From positions 1 to 33,842 of the IMG/VR virus record IMGVR_UViG_3300023170_002429: DNA of 33,842 nucleotides, one strand, 5' to 3'. A program made the translations under genes and the position numbers. This DNA is from a virus. How positions within the stretch are numbered: the first letter of the stretch is position 1; every line of letters starts with the position of its first letter. Below are positions 1-7,770 of this stretch, piece after piece. Below the pieces are notes generated by a model. The model searched no databases. It was not told the origin of the DNA and was given only the letters and a program-made list of their open reading frames with translations.

Positions 1-139
1 TAACCGTACTTGTTGTTTCGGTATGGGAGGTCATCGAGCCCTGTGTAAAATTTGGTACTACAGGCACTGCCCGTGAAATCGACGGGACAAATGCATAGAA
101 CAAACCCACACTTAGGGCACCGATGATACTCCTCTTCAT
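1..139 (-). CDS. Small exported protein, 3' end outside the window (partial)
   Basis: This reading frame starts at an ATG whose complement lies at 137-139 and runs leftward out of the window without a stop, so about 46 residues are visible. The N-terminus (MKRSIIGALSVGLFYAF, then SISRA) has two basic residues, a hydrophobic core and small residues before a likely signal-peptidase site. The visible mature part is rich in Thr, Ser and Val. It lies 15 bases downstream of the next minus-strand gene, which also encodes an exported protein, so the two probably share a transcript. An out-of-frame ATG at 150-152 is less likely because it gives no signal peptide. I do not recognise the family. The export signal is an inference from composition. 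Confidence 0.55.
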   Translation of the reverse strand, partial: MKRSIIGALSVGLFYAFVPSISRAVPVVPNFTQGSMTSHTETTSTV

Positions 140-154
140 TACTAGACTCCATTA

Positions 155-646
155 TTATTTGATGGTCAGTTCCGAAACGAATTGTCCTGTTGCCGAAGTA
201 CCAGCACCACCAGCAGTCAATGCCATCGTTCCAGCAGAATCGATTGTTCCTGCCAGTGATCCTGCAGTTCCTCCAGAATATGTTGAGGAGTTGCCCTGCA
301 GAACTGGAGCAGTAAACTGACCAGTGCTCAGAGTGGTTTGTGCCGTTGTGGATACATCACCCTCAATGAAAGATTCTGTAAAAGTATATGCACTACCATC
401 GGTGGTGAGACCATATGCGGTTGGGGTATATCCAACTGCACTTCCTGCAGTAAGAGAACCAAGTCCACCTACGGTTGATGGTGTAATGTTATTCCCACTT
501 ACAGAATATGTAGAACCGATTCTGTTAGTTTGAACAACGGGACTATCAACAGTCAGTTGAACACTAGAGGATAGTTTATGAGTAATATCGGCATTAGCAG
601 GTGCCGCCATCAGTATCATTCCAAAAGCAATCAATGCTTTCTTCAT
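155..646 (-). CDS. Small exported Ser/Thr/Gly-rich protein, function unknown
   Basis: The 163-residue product begins with a clear signal peptide (MKKALIAFGMILMAAPANA, cleavage likely after ANA at residue 19). The mature part is almost entirely Ser, Thr, Gly, Ala and Val with alternating polar and hydrophobic residues, no Cys and few charges, which suggests a beta-rich extracellular or periplasmic protein. A late-type box (GATAAATA on the minus strand, 675-682) sits about 30 bases upstream of the start, so late expression is likely. It is followed by a second exported small protein. It may be a virion accessory or an envelope-targeted protein; no enzymatic motif is visible and I do not recognise the family. 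Confidence 0.7.
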   Translation of the reverse strand: MKKALIAFGMILMAAPANADITHKLSSSVQLTVDSPVVQTNRIGSTYSVSGNNITPSTVGGLGSLTAGSAVGYTPTAYGLTTDGSAYTFTESFIEGDVSTTAQTTLSTGQFTAPVLQGNSSTYSGGTAGSLAGTIDSAGTMALTAGGAGTSATGQFVSELTIK

Positions 647-674
647 TTTAGATTTTCAGGTATATAACTGTCTT

Positions 675-682
675 TATTTATC
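675..682 (-). promoter_or_regulatory. Late-type promoter box GATAAATA
   Basis: Read on the minus strand this is GATAAATA, one base from the T4-type late consensus TATAAATA. It lies about 30 bases upstream of the small exported gene at 155-646 and overlaps the stop codon of the minus-strand glycosyltransferase gene. The same TGATAAATA string occurs on the plus strand before the gene at 5457. Confidence 0.5.
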
Positions 683-1580
683 AATTTTCAATGTAACTAA
701 AAATCTTTTCTATATCATATAAATTTTCAGTTTCATTAAAAGGGTATTCATGTTCTATACCATCAAAATCAAAGTCAAATAAGTAACTTCCAGGAAGTTT
801 AAAATTTTGTGGTTTTACTGTTTCAATATTTGTATGAATATCATATCCAAACACTTTTGGACTGGTGCCATTCCATAGAACTAATGACGGCAAATTAAGT
901 GCAGAGGCCGCATGTTGCAAACAACTATCTATTAATATTCTCTTATCACTGTGAATAAGGATACTTAAATATTCCATAATTGATAATTGCATTTTATCAT
1001 CAAATTGAATTGGAATAACATTATTAAGTTTAGGAGAATTATTTTTTGTACACTGATATATCGTATATTTTTTATGATACTTATCTACTATTTGTTGTGC
1101 AATATCAAAAGGCATATCTCTTGCCCACATATAAGGTTTTGCATCAGGTGTGATTAAGCCACCATTAGTATGAATAACCATTACTGGTTTATCTTTTACC
1201 CATACATCTCTTGATATTTTATGTTGCAATCCATTAAAAATAACCTGAGGGGATTCTCCGCCATAGTTAAGTCCATACATCTTACACCAATTTTGAATTA
1301 GTGGAAGACGTTTATGAATATGATCTGTTGTATAATATGGTTCTTGATGGAAAATAATTGAATCTTTATTTTCAATATAATTTTGATAGAAATAACTTGT
1401 ATTACCAAGTTGATACACTCTATCAACGAAAGGTAGATTGATAAAAATGTCAGTATACACACAGACAATAATAAGTTTTCTGTCTGGATAATTATTCTTA
1501 ATACATTGTGCTACAGCTGTTGAAGCGATATGTTTTCCCAATCCACCTTGAACTTGGAAAATACTATAAGATTCTTTCAT
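681..1580 (-). CDS. GT9/heptosyltransferase-like glycosyltransferase (GT-B fold)
   Basis: The 299-residue product resembles ADP-heptose:LPS heptosyltransferases (GT9) in layout. The N-terminus has a beta strand followed by the glycine-rich turn QVQGGLGKHIAS, and the C-terminal half carries the nucleotide-sugar-binding signature IDSCLQHAASALNLPSLVLW, matching the D-S-x-x-x-H-x-A-x-A-L-x-x-P pattern of GT9 enzymes. The length is slightly short for the family (usually about 320-350). It would transfer a sugar from a nucleotide donor, but donor and acceptor cannot be read from sequence. It lies 3' of the large fibre gene with only one small gene between them, on the same strand, so glycosylation of the fibre is a reasonable guess; modification of host surface glycan is the alternative. 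Confidence 0.65.
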   Translation of the reverse strand: MKESYSIFQVQGGLGKHIASTAVAQCIKNNYPDRKLIIVCVYTDIFINLPFVDRVYQLGNTSYFYQNYIENKDSIIFHQEPYYTTDHIHKRLPLIQNWCKMYGLNYGGESPQVIFNGLQHKISRDVWVKDKPVMVIHTNGGLITPDAKPYMWARDMPFDIAQQIVDKYHKKYTIYQCTKNNSPKLNNVIPIQFDDKMQLSIMEYLSILIHSDKRILIDSCLQHAASALNLPSLVLWNGTSPKVFGYDIHTNIETVKPQNFKLPGSYLFDFDFDGIEHEYPFNETENLYDIEKIFSYIEN

Positions 1581-1587
1581 AATTTAA

Positions 1588-1851
1588 TTATTCCGCAGCA
1601 ACAAAAGCTTCTCCGAGTTCAACAGCTTCTTGAAATTGTGCAATTCTTGGTGATTCGGAATCAATTACTTGTTGTTTTCCGAGAATGATTTTAATGTGTT
1701 CAGTATTTCTTGTAATAGTATCATGAATTTCTTCGCTATGTTCATTATTAGAAACAAGACGACGAACTAAACCTTCACTGTCCCCTGTAGATTCTAGACA
1801 TTGATCTAAATTAAATTCTATATTTTCTCTATTTCTTTTTTCTTTTGCCAT
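1588..1851 (-). CDS. Small charged protein, unknown function
   Basis: The 87-residue product is polar and mostly helical in character. It has a basic N-terminus (MAKEKRNRE), a middle with Glu/Asn/His-rich segments and an acidic Ala/Val-rich tail. There is no signal peptide, membrane segment or Cys. It sits between the fibre gene and the GT9-like gene on the same strand, 7 bases before the latter. A late-type box (AATAAATA, 1871-1878) lies 20 bases upstream. A role as a small virion or fibre-accessory protein is possible from context only. Confidence 0.6.
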   Translation of the reverse strand: MAKEKRNRENIEFNLDQCLESTGDSEGLVRRLVSNNEHSEEIHDTITRNTEHIKIILGKQQVIDSESPRIAQFQEAVELGEAFVAAE

Positions 1852-1870
1852 TGTTTCTAAAAATTTTAAT

Positions 1871-1878
1871 TATTTATT
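1871..1878 (-). promoter_or_regulatory. Late-type promoter box AATAAATA
   Basis: The minus-strand reading AATAAATA differs by one base from TATAAATA and lies 20 bases upstream of the small gene at 1588-1851, in the short gap after the fibre gene. It could drive the small gene and the GT9-like gene late in infection. The surroundings are AT-rich, so chance occurrence is possible. Confidence 0.35.
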
Positions 1879-1895
1879 TTAGTGTTATTATACCA

Positions 1896-4800
1896 TTAAA
1901 CTGCAGAAGTTGAAAGATTTCCAGAGTCATCAACAACTAGACGATATTGTGTTCCATTTGGAGAAGTAAGTATAACACCCTGAGAAGTATCAATACCAAC
2001 TCTTACATCTCCTTGTAATGTAGAAATACCAGATACATTTAATCCACCAGAAACGGTTACACCATAACCAGTGGTCTCAAATTTCTTAAGATTATTATAA
2101 TAGAGTTCTACTGCACCATCTCTAACACCAGTAATTAATTTTTCACCATTTATACCAATTGCAAGATTATTGTTACCATTTACTGTAATACCTTTACCTA
2201 TTACAATATTATATGAATCAGATCCATTTGTGACATTTGCATCATCACCAAGTAAAATATTGTGATCGCCTGTAGTAACTGCAAATCCAGGATAATTACC
2301 AATTGCAATATTTCTATCACCACTAGTAAGATTCTGTAGTGATCCCTCACCAATTGCTTGGTTATATGAACCACTGGTTAAATTTTGTACAGCACTATAT
2401 CCAATAATATTATTGAAGTAAGCAAAATCACTTGCACCAACTACCCCCTGCTGGCCAGCACTAAATCCAATAATATTATTACCATTTCCCTGTTCAAAAT
2501 ATTGTCCCGCATTAAGTCCAATAAAAACATTTTCTATTGTCTTAGATAGATTAAGATCAATATAATCTGCAGTCTGAGGGTTTCCAATAACAATATTTGC
2601 AGCACTATTATATAATTCTAATCTACTCAATCCAGTAATGTTAGAAACACCACTAGTACCACCTAAACTTACGTTATTGTTAAATGTAGAAACACCAGAA
2701 ACATTCAGTGTTCCATTAACATCAAGAGTTGCTGTTGGTTGTGTAGAACCAATACCAACATTAAAGTTCTCATCACCGACTAACCAATGATTAGAACCAG
2801 AACCAATTGCTAACTGGTCATTTCCTGTGAGATTTGGAAGTTGGACATTATATCCAATTGCAATATTGTTATTACCAGAGGTTTGATTGCATCCTGCATT
2901 AAAACCAAAGAAGTTATTGCAACTCCCAGTGGTGTTGAAGAATCCTGATTGTTGACCCATGAGGATATTGCCAGATCCATTGGTCAGACACTTACCAGCA
3001 CTAGATCCAATTACTAAATTATTACCACCCACTATACTGGCTAATTGACCGTGACCAGCACACTCACCAATAAAAATATTATTATATGCAAGACCCAGAT
3101 ATTTACCAGCATATCTTCCAATAGTAATATTATTAGTACCAACGCCAACAGTTGGCTCGCGACCAAAACCAGAACACTCACCTAGAGCAATGTTATTGTC
3201 TCCGTCTTTAACACCATACCCCGCATGACGACCAATCAATATATTTCTGCAACCAGTGTCAACAAACTTACCTGCTTGAAATCCTAGGCCAATATTGTCG
3301 TTCGCATCTGGATCACTAAACGCTTGATTACCTGATAAAGCTTCACATCCTAAACCTATATTATCATTACCTCTTAAAACACGTCCAGCGCATCTTCCAA
3401 TATAGAGGTTACCATCCCCAGTAGTATTACCACATCCTGCACGATTACCTATAAATGTGTTATTTGATCCAGTGGTGTTCTTCAAACCTGGTTGTTGACC
3501 GGCGAAGAAGTTCCAACCTCCAGTGGTGTTAGAACATCCTGACCAATAACCAAGGAAGTTATTATAAAATCCAGTGGTGTTGGATTTTCCTGCCAATTGT
3601 CCAAAGAAGTTATTATGACTATTAGTGTTGTTGAATCCTGCACATTGTCCAAAGAAATTATTATGTCTTCCTGAAGCTTGATAACCTGCACATTCTCCAA
3701 AGAAATTATTATTGCACGTAAAGTTTCCAGAACTTTGTCCAGCACCAGGACCCATGAAAATATTGCAACTAGAATACGTCGCAATACCACATCCAGCATT
3801 ACGTCCAAAAAAGATGTTATCGTTGTTCTGGGCTGAACCCCCATTATCAGGGAATGTCGTTAAATCTGTTATTATGTTAGTACTATTTTTTATAATAAGA
3901 CCTGTACCAGTCTTTACCCAAGCGGTTCCGTTGTAAACTTCGAATGATTGTGTGGAACCATTGTATCTAACTTCATTTAAAGTTCCAACTGGACCTGGTG
4001 GTACTTGAAAGTTTGCAACATTAAGAGTTACTGTAGTAGTGCCAATACCAGTCGCACCGAAGAAATATCTTTGAGTTCCAAATAAACCATTTAATGATCC
4101 AGTAGTATCTCCATAAACTCGTATCGTATTAACGACCATTTCCTCTGGATAATCACCAAGAGTTACTCGTTCTATTTTTATGGTAGAACCAACAGAAACA
4201 TCATTTAATATCAAACTTAAGAAACTTAAAGCGTCTCCATTTCCATCATCTGGAATAGTAAGATTATCAGAAACTAATACATCATTAACGTAAACATCCA
4301 CCTCACCACCATTCCATCCATCACCAAAGTCATCTTCGAAAAGAATCTCAATGGCTGCGGTAGTTGAACTTGATATCCCTACATTGGGAACAATATTTTC
4401 TAAGGTGGATCCGTCACCCTCAAAAGAAGTTGCAGTCAATACACCAGTAACAACAGCACCAGAAGTATTTGCTTGGATCTTTACATTACCACCAGAATCT
4501 TTTAATGCTGTTGCATCAATACCCGTAAGGTTGGATCCGTCTCCATAGAATGCGCTTGCGGTTACAATACCAGTGGTGTTGATTGAACTTGTAGATCCAA
4601 AACCAACTTCACCTTTAATATCTCCACTAAGTTCATCAGTTACTTGGAGACTACCAGTTTCTAAGTTTTGAGAAATTACCAGTGTTGATGATCCTTGACC
4701 GACTTTAATTTGGTCAACACCTTGGATCGTTCTTGCATTAGCATCCAATGTAATTGATCCAGTACCAATGGTAAGAATTCCAGTAATTCTCGCATTACCA

Positions 4801-5360
4801 TTGATTACTAATTCATCAGTAAAAGTAGTTGCCGTACCAACTGTTATTCTATCAGTAGCTGTTAAGACTCCAGTGATTACATTGTCGCCTATGTCAGGGG
4901 TTGCCGTTACGTCTATATCTACTCTTCCAACTCCGTCTGGGGCAGATACAGTTATTCCATTACGGAAGTTTAACTCTTGTGCAACTCCTTTTCTTACATC
5001 ATTATCCAGAGCTTCTACACCAGAGTTTGTAGCAATTACGTTTTCTAATTGACTTCCATCACCAAAGTATTGAACAGCAGTAATAATGCCAGTTGAGTTT
5101 ATATTTCTTACTTCTATGTACTCTGTTGTTGTAATTCCACTATTAACTATTCCGCTGACTTCTATTGAGGGATCACCTGTTAGGCCTTCTGAAATACTTG
5201 ATATTCCAGAACTATTTGCGTAACTCTCTAGATTAAATCCATCACCAAAGAACTCATATAGTTCACTGAAATTGGCATTTATTTTGCCCATTGCAGATCT
5301 CAGAGTATCCCCCTGACTGTCATTTGCATTATTACCCGTATTAATTCCAAGTCTGGACAT
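1896..5360 (-). CDS. Large repeat-containing fibre/adhesin-like virion protein
   Basis: The 1154-residue product begins with a polar segment (MSRLGINTGNNANDSQGDT, then a conserved-looking SAMGKINANFSELYEFFGDG stretch) resembling the virion-attachment end of cyanophage structural proteins. Residues about 80-340 contain several copies of a module ending TAxxFxGDGSxLxxI. Residues about 340-400 carry an FGDGWNGGEVDVYVND domain. Residues about 513-855 are a long array of 16-22-residue units of the pattern NNxFFGxxAG, resembling the short repeats of YadA/Hep_Hag trimeric adhesin heads, and include about 15 Cys, the only Cys in the protein. A second, Cys-free array follows at about 945-1060 and a short C-terminal domain closes it. 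A role in host recognition is inferred. No endosialidase-type chaperone domain is visible. Nearby glycosyltransferases may modify it. Confidence 0.75.
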   Translation of the reverse strand: MSRLGINTGNNANDSQGDTLRSAMGKINANFSELYEFFGDGFNLESYANSSGISSISEGLTGDPSIEVSGIVNSGITTTEYIEVRNINSTGIITAVQYFGDGSQLENVIATNSGVEALDNDVRKGVAQELNFRNGITVSAPDGVGRVDIDVTATPDIGDNVITGVLTATDRITVGTATTFTDELVINGNARITGILTIGTGSITLDANARTIQGVDQIKVGQGSSTLVISQNLETGSLQVTDELSGDIKGEVGFGSTSSINTTGIVTASAFYGDGSNLTGIDATALKDSGGNVKIQANTSGAVVTGVLTATSFEGDGSTLENIVPNVGISSSTTAAIEILFEDDFGDGWNGGEVDVYVNDVLVSDNLTIPDDGNGDALSFLSLILNDVSVGSTIKIERVTLGDYPEEMVVNTIRVYGDTTGSLNGLFGTQRYFFGATGIGTTTVTLNVANFQVPPGPVGTLNEVRYNGSTQSFEVYNGTAWVKTGTGLIIKNSTNIITDLTTFPDNGGSAQNNDNIFFGRNAGCGIATYSSCNIFMGPGAGQSSGNFTCNNNFFGECAGYQASGRHNNFFGQCAGFNNTNSHNNFFGQLAGKSNTTGFYNNFLGYWSGCSNTTGGWNFFAGQQPGLKNTTGSNNTFIGNRAGCGNTTGDGNLYIGRCAGRVLRGNDNIGLGCEALSGNQAFSDPDANDNIGLGFQAGKFVDTGCRNILIGRHAGYGVKDGDNNIALGECSGFGREPTVGVGTNNITIGRYAGKYLGLAYNNIFIGECAGHGQLASIVGGNNLVIGSSAGKCLTNGSGNILMGQQSGFFNTTGSCNNFFGFNAGCNQTSGNNNIAIGYNVQLPNLTGNDQLAIGSGSNHWLVGDENFNVGIGSTQPTATLDVNGTLNVSGVSTFNNNVSLGGTSGVSNITGLSRLELYNSAANIVIGNPQTADYIDLNLSKTIENVFIGLNAGQYFEQGNGNNIIGFSAGQQGVVGASDFAYFNNIIGYSAVQNLTSGSYNQAIGEGSLQNLTSGDRNIAIGNYPGFAVTTGDHNILLGDDANVTNGSDSYNIVIGKGITVNGNNNLAIGINGEKLITGVRDGAVELYYNNLKKFETTGYGVTVSGGLNVSGISTLQGDVRVGIDTSQGVILTSPNGTQYRLVVDDSGNLSTSAV

Positions 5361-5388
5361 TAATTTTACCCATTATTCCTGCTTCTTA

Positions 5389-5396
5389 TATTTATT
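5389..5396 (-). promoter_or_regulatory. Late-type promoter box for the fibre operon (AATAAATA)
   Basis: On the minus strand this reads AATAAATA, one base from the T4-type late box, and lies about 29 bases upstream of the fibre gene start. A second box on the opposite strand at 5416-5423 makes this 96-base gap a divergent late promoter region. Confidence 0.5.
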
Positions 5397-5415
5397 TGTA
5401 AGAAAACTGTTCTAT

Positions 5416-5423
5416 GATAAATA
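5416..5423 (+). promoter_or_regulatory. Late-type promoter box GATAAATA for the 727-residue protein gene
   Basis: GATAAATA on the plus strand, 33 bases before the ATG at 5457. It is the divergent partner of the minus-strand box at 5389-5396. Both flanking genes look like virion proteins, which fits late expression. Confidence 0.5.
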
Positions 5424-5456
5424 CTATCATATAAAGTACTTTTTGTTGCAGTAAAG

Positions 5457-7640
5457 ATGGAAGGACAACACATTAAAGGTCTCATGGAGGCCTATTCAAC
5501 TATCTATAGTGAACCAGAACTTATTGATGAACAGTTATATATTGTTGAGGATTTCTTGGGAGAAGAAGTAGAAATTCTTGATGAAGAATTGAATTTTCTT
5601 AGAGAGTTTGATACTGAGGAGGGTTCTAATATTCCAAGTGCGGCAGAGAGACAGCGGAGAGAGAAAGAGAAAGAACGTGCTCGTATTGAAAGAGATCGTT
5701 TGATCCAACAAGCAGGTGGCGGTGCTGCTGGTGAGGCTCAGAGAAGAAAGGGTAAGGAAGCACAATATAACGCTCAATTTGGACTAAAGAATAGGGGATG
5801 GACCAATTCTTATGAAAGAAGTATGAGAAGTGATGCCGCACTTGATAGAGACGCAAGATATAGGACCAGACAGACTGGTGAAGCTAATTTAAGAAAACTT
5901 GGCGGTGGAGACCTTAATAAAGGTTTAGAGGTATTCAGAAAACAACAAGCGGAAAAAGACGCAAAAAATAAAAAACCAAACCCTACACCTCCAGCTGGAG
6001 GTGGTGGTGGTGGTGGCGGAGGATCTCGTCCTGCTGCTCCAGCATCGCAAACTGTTCTTGCTAAGAAAGGCGGAGTAGAAGGTAAACTTGATAAGGCGAC
6101 TGGAAAGTTCACTGCAGGTAACTTCAGTGACGCAGAGAAAGCTCGTTATAATAAAGTTGCAGGTCAAAAGAAAGATGCTGCAACCAATGCAAAGTACCAA
6201 GAACTCAGAAAAACTGATCCTGCAAAGGCAAAAGAGTTTGGTATGAAAGCAAATCAAGCCAAGTATGGTAAAGACTTTGCAAAACCAAAGACTCCAAATC
6301 CTTTGATGAAGGATATGCCTGGAAGAAACAAAGCAGAACTTGAGAGAGTTAGAGGAAATGCAGCTATTGCTAGTATTTCCAAGTCTCCTAATGCTAAGAA
6401 GATTCTTAGTACCAGTAAGATTGGTCAAGCAAGTGTAAACAGATCTCAGTTTGGATCTGCAACAAAACCTGCAGCACCTGCACCTAAACCAGCTGCACCT
6501 GCTCCCAAACCTGCAGCAGCTGCACCTAAACCAGCTGCACCTGCTCCCAAACCTGCAGCAGCTGCACCTAAACCAGCTGCACCTGCTCCCAAACCTGCAG
6601 CAGCTGCACCTACTCCAAAACCAGCACCTAAACCTACTGGAGCTCAACCACGCAAAGAACCACTTTGGAATAGTGTAGACCTCTTTGATCTAGTCAAAGG
6701 ATACCTTCTAGATGAAGGTTATGCAGAGACTGAAGAGAATGCACTCGTAATCATGACAAACATGAGTGAAGAGTGGAGAGATGATATTGTAGAACGTTAC
6801 AAGGGTAAGCACGGCCAGTCTTCCGATGAGTATAAGGATGACCGTTCCCAAGGTGGTAAGATGGTCTCTGGTGACTCCAAAATGAGTGGTGCTGAATACA
6901 CCCATGGTCGCAGAGTCAAGGCAGCAAACCCTGGTTCTCAACCTGATGAGGGTGGTAAGACCAAACCCAAGTCCCAAGGTAAGATGGACAAGGGAACTCG
7001 TGCAGATCTTGAGTATCGTAAGGCAAACCTTAAGAAAGAAGAAGCCTCAGTAACTCTTGACGCTATTCTTTCACTTTTAGATGAGAATCGTGAACATGAT
7101 CGTGAAATGAGAAAAGCTGCTGCAAGAGAAAGAGCAGAAGAGAAGAGGGGAAGGAAGGAAGACGGTAAGAAGTCCGCAAAGTCGCCTGGAAGACTCGGCA
7201 AGTCCGCTGGATCATCTTATGCAGACTATCAAGAGGTCTCTATTAAGGCCCATGATAAGGCTACCAAGGGTAAGTACATCCCTGGTATGGTAAAAAATGA
7301 GGAAGTTGAGTTAGATGAAAACCGTCGTGCTGCCCGTGCTGCTGGTGGTTCCAAGGATGATTCCAAGAAACAACCAGATCCTTCTAAGGATGGTTTCACT
7401 GGCATCGGTAACATGAGTATTAAAGATATTATGGCATTGAACAAAAAAATTCAGGCTAAAGAGGAAGTTGAGTTAGATGAGAATCGTCGTGCTGCCCGTT
7501 CTGCGGGCGGTTATAAGGATGACAGTAAGAAACAACCAGATCCTTCTAAGGATGGTTTCACTGGCATCGGTAACATGAGTATTAAAGATATTATGGCATT
7601 GAACAAAAAAATTCAGGCTAAAAAAGATAAAAAGGACTGA
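5457..7640 (+). CDS. Large low-complexity virion-type protein with internal repeats
   Basis: The 727-residue product has an acidic N-terminal segment (residues 1-60), then a highly charged Lys/Arg/Glu coiled-coil-like stretch (about 62-180), a Gly8-9 linker near 182-190, a basic Ala/Lys-rich middle, a Pro-Ala-Lys repeat (about 340-395), and a compact segment near 400-445 containing WNSVDLFDLVKGYLLDEGYA and MSEEWRDDIVE. The C-terminus is a 54-residue block repeated twice (VELDENRRAARAAGG... SIKDIMALNKKIQAK). No enzymatic motif is visible. The DLFDLVKGYLLDEGYA-type block is familiar to me from cyanophage structural or scaffold-like proteins, but a precise role cannot be given. The basic, disordered composition would suit a DNA- or capsid-binding protein. 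It is preceded by a late box. Confidence 0.7.
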   Translation: MEGQHIKGLMEAYSTIYSEPELIDEQLYIVEDFLGEEVEILDEELNFLREFDTEEGSNIPSAAERQRREKEKERARIERDRLIQQAGGGAAGEAQRRKGKEAQYNAQFGLKNRGWTNSYERSMRSDAALDRDARYRTRQTGEANLRKLGGGDLNKGLEVFRKQQAEKDAKNKKPNPTPPAGGGGGGGGGSRPAAPASQTVLAKKGGVEGKLDKATGKFTAGNFSDAEKARYNKVAGQKKDAATNAKYQELRKTDPAKAKEFGMKANQAKYGKDFAKPKTPNPLMKDMPGRNKAELERVRGNAAIASISKSPNAKKILSTSKIGQASVNRSQFGSATKPAAPAPKPAAPAPKPAAAAPKPAAPAPKPAAAAPKPAAPAPKPAAAAPTPKPAPKPTGAQPRKEPLWNSVDLFDLVKGYLLDEGYAETEENALVIMTNMSEEWRDDIVERYKGKHGQSSDEYKDDRSQGGKMVSGDSKMSGAEYTHGRRVKAANPGSQPDEGGKTKPKSQGKMDKGTRADLEYRKANLKKEEASVTLDAILSLLDENREHDREMRKAAARERAEEKRGRKEDGKKSAKSPGRLGKSAGSSYADYQEVSIKAHDKATKGKYIPGMVKNEEVELDENRRAARAAGGSKDDSKKQPDPSKDGFTGIGNMSIKDIMALNKKIQAKEEVELDENRRAARSAGGYKDDSKKQPDPSKDGFTGIGNMSIKDIMALNKKIQAKKDKKD
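6483..6608 (+). repeat. Three tandem 42-bp units coding for Pro-Ala-Lys repeats
   Basis: Three in-frame 42-base units (6483-6524, 6525-6566, 6567-6608) each encode PKPAAPAPKPAAAA. The copies look identical or almost so at DNA level, including the same synonymous codons, which points to recent slippage or unequal recombination. Partial units flank the array. The protein segment is a flexible, basic Pro-rich linker. Confidence 0.85.
7299..7622 (+). repeat. Tandem 162-bp duplication at the 3' end of the gene
   Basis: Two adjacent in-frame copies of 162 bases (7299-7460 and 7461-7622) each encode 54 residues starting EEVELDENRRAAR and ending NKKIQAK. The last 90-odd bases of the copies are identical, while the first part differs at a handful of positions, including Ala-Ala-Gly-Gly-Ser versus Ser-Ala-Gly-Gly-Tyr. 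This is a recent internal duplication. Confidence 0.9.
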
Positions 7641-7653
7641 ATAATAACTTATC

Positions 7654-7729
7654 GTCTTTTGGAAAATGATCAAAAAACTTATTAACTTAATTTCAAATTG
7701 GAAAAGGGAAAGAGAATTTTCCAAAAGAC
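7654..7729. repeat. Perfect 14-bp inverted repeat over the start of the 34-aa ORF
   Basis: GTCTTTTGGAAAAT at 7654-7667 is the exact reverse complement of ATTTTCCAAAAGAC at 7716-7729, with a 48-base loop. The left arm contains the GGAAAA purine run and the first bases of the start codon (7666) of the 34-residue ORF. In RNA the stem could hide that ribosome-binding site and so affect the coupled carbamoyltransferase gene. The repeat is directly visible; the regulatory role is inference. Confidence 0.7.
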
Positions 7730-7770
7730 TTAAAAAGTTACAGAAGAGGGATCCATTTATTTACAAATGA
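7666..7770 (+). CDS. 34-residue basic peptide upstream of carbamoyltransferase
   Basis: This short ORF encodes a Lys/Arg-rich, probably helical peptide: MIKKLINLISNWKRE at the start and KKLQKRDPFIYK at the end. It has a purine-rich ribosome-binding site (GGAAA) directly before the ATG, and its stop overlaps the start of the carbamoyltransferase gene in an ATGA arrangement (7767-7770), showing translational coupling. Small basic proteins ending in a DPFIYK-like motif are, as I recall, found next to NodU-type carbamoyltransferases in marine bacteria and phages, so it may be an accessory partner of that enzyme. The evidence for a real gene is position, coupling and composition. Confidence 0.65.
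   Translation: MIKKLINLISNWKREREFSKRLKKLQKRDPFIYK

Noticed and set aside
3482-3844. 120-residue minus-strand frame inside the fibre gene
   Set aside because: It arises from the repeat array of the fibre read in another frame; the periodic composition mirrors the repeats and it has no ribosome-binding site or neighbours.
6483-6608. Regularly spaced repeat, considered as a CRISPR array
   Set aside because: The 42-bp units are directly adjacent, in frame and coding, with no unique spacers.
5925-6647. 240-residue minus-strand frame rich in Ser, Cys and Arg
   Set aside because: It is the complement of the Pro-Ala-Lys repeat and Gly-run coding region; composition follows from those repeats and it lies fully inside a well-supported gene.
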